Shown piece after piece: positions 19,882 through 20,000 of a stretch of 20,000 nucleotides of DNA. The notes below the pieces were generated by a model. It saw nothing but the letters and a program-made list of their open reading frames with translations. It was not told the DNA's origin and did not search any database. The translations under genes and the position numbers were made by a program. Numbering within the stretch: the first letter of the stretch is position 1; each line of letters begins with the position of its first letter. The stretch covers positions 22,501-42,500 of the forward strand of contig LUCW03000149.1 of NCBI GenBank assembly GCA_001586965.3, given 5' to 3'. Source of the DNA: Sphaeroforma sirkka (lineage: Eukaryota > Opisthokonta > Ichthyosporea > Ichthyophonida).

Positions 19882-19973
19882 CTTGGTGTTGTATCCAGCT
19901 AGAAGCATCCGACTGGTTTCGGCGTCTTCCATAATAGCGGCCAGTTGCCGGGACATGGATGATTGCGGAAGAT
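19882..19973 (-). CDS. Candidate internal exon of a minus-strand gene
   Basis: Between an acceptor (TATCGCAG) and a donor (CCAAG/GTACAA), 92 bp encode DLPQSSMSRQLAAIMEDAE followed by TSRMLLAGYNTK. The exon enters in phase 1 and leaves in phase 0. The text has the charged, helical character of real protein, and the frame goes on only 18 codons past the donor before a stop. A second minus-strand frame is also open here (RRSSAIIHVPATGRYYG), which lowers confidence. No family is recognised. Confidence 0.3.
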
Positions 19974-20000
19974 CTGCGATACAACATATCGAATACCAGT

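Overview
This window is nuclear DNA from a eukaryote. It contains one well-supported spliced gene, no operon-like layout, a large satellite array and a decayed rolling-circle transposon. The gene is a CCDC97 (DUF2052) homologue with introns of about 300 to 700 bp (GT...AG ends, pyrimidine-rich acceptors). Its closest remembered match is animal CCDC97, so a unicellular relative of animals or another repeat-rich protist would fit. The sequence alone does not fix the species.

Layout. Positions 1-6480 are a satellite built from 48-bp monomers and 38-bp monomers that lack one 10-bp GATAGATGCA-type module. It has nested higher-order structure: a 230-bp pentamer (4x48+38) repeated in tandem, inside a block of about 1.51 kb that is itself duplicated (769-2283 and 2284-3791). 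The array runs off the left edge. Positions 7060-9956 (+) hold six CCDC97 exons that join in one reading frame of 254 residues and end at a natural stop. The 5' exon or exons are not clear and would lie in the 580 bp between the array and 7060, or beyond the array. Positions 9957-12397 have no recognisable gene.

Positions 12398-13519 are three head-to-tail copies of a 374-bp unit, two identical and one with three substitutions, each carrying an open frame of unknown function. This is followed to about 14220 by interrupted, coding-like sequence I do not recognise, and then AT-rich DNA with a short diverged direct repeat. Positions 15256-17640 (-) are a broken Helitron. They show a basic N-terminal region, a Cys-pair region resembling DUF6570, a Helitron_like_N-type segment and a Rep segment with a TINPD motif. 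The reading frame is broken many times and no helicase part is seen. An acidic orphan frame (15247-14948) adjoins it.

Positions 17640-20000 are mostly non-coding. At the right edge there are hints of a minus-strand gene: a 92-bp candidate exon (19973-19882) and a small membrane-protein frame (19281-19057).

The parts do not form a shared pathway. CCDC97 is a housekeeping, splicing-linked family, and the rest reads as repeat and transposon DNA around it. The most unusual items are the nested satellite with two open minus-strand registers, the near-perfect 374-bp triplication and the acidic frame beside the Helitron. I did not find convincing evidence of a new functional system.
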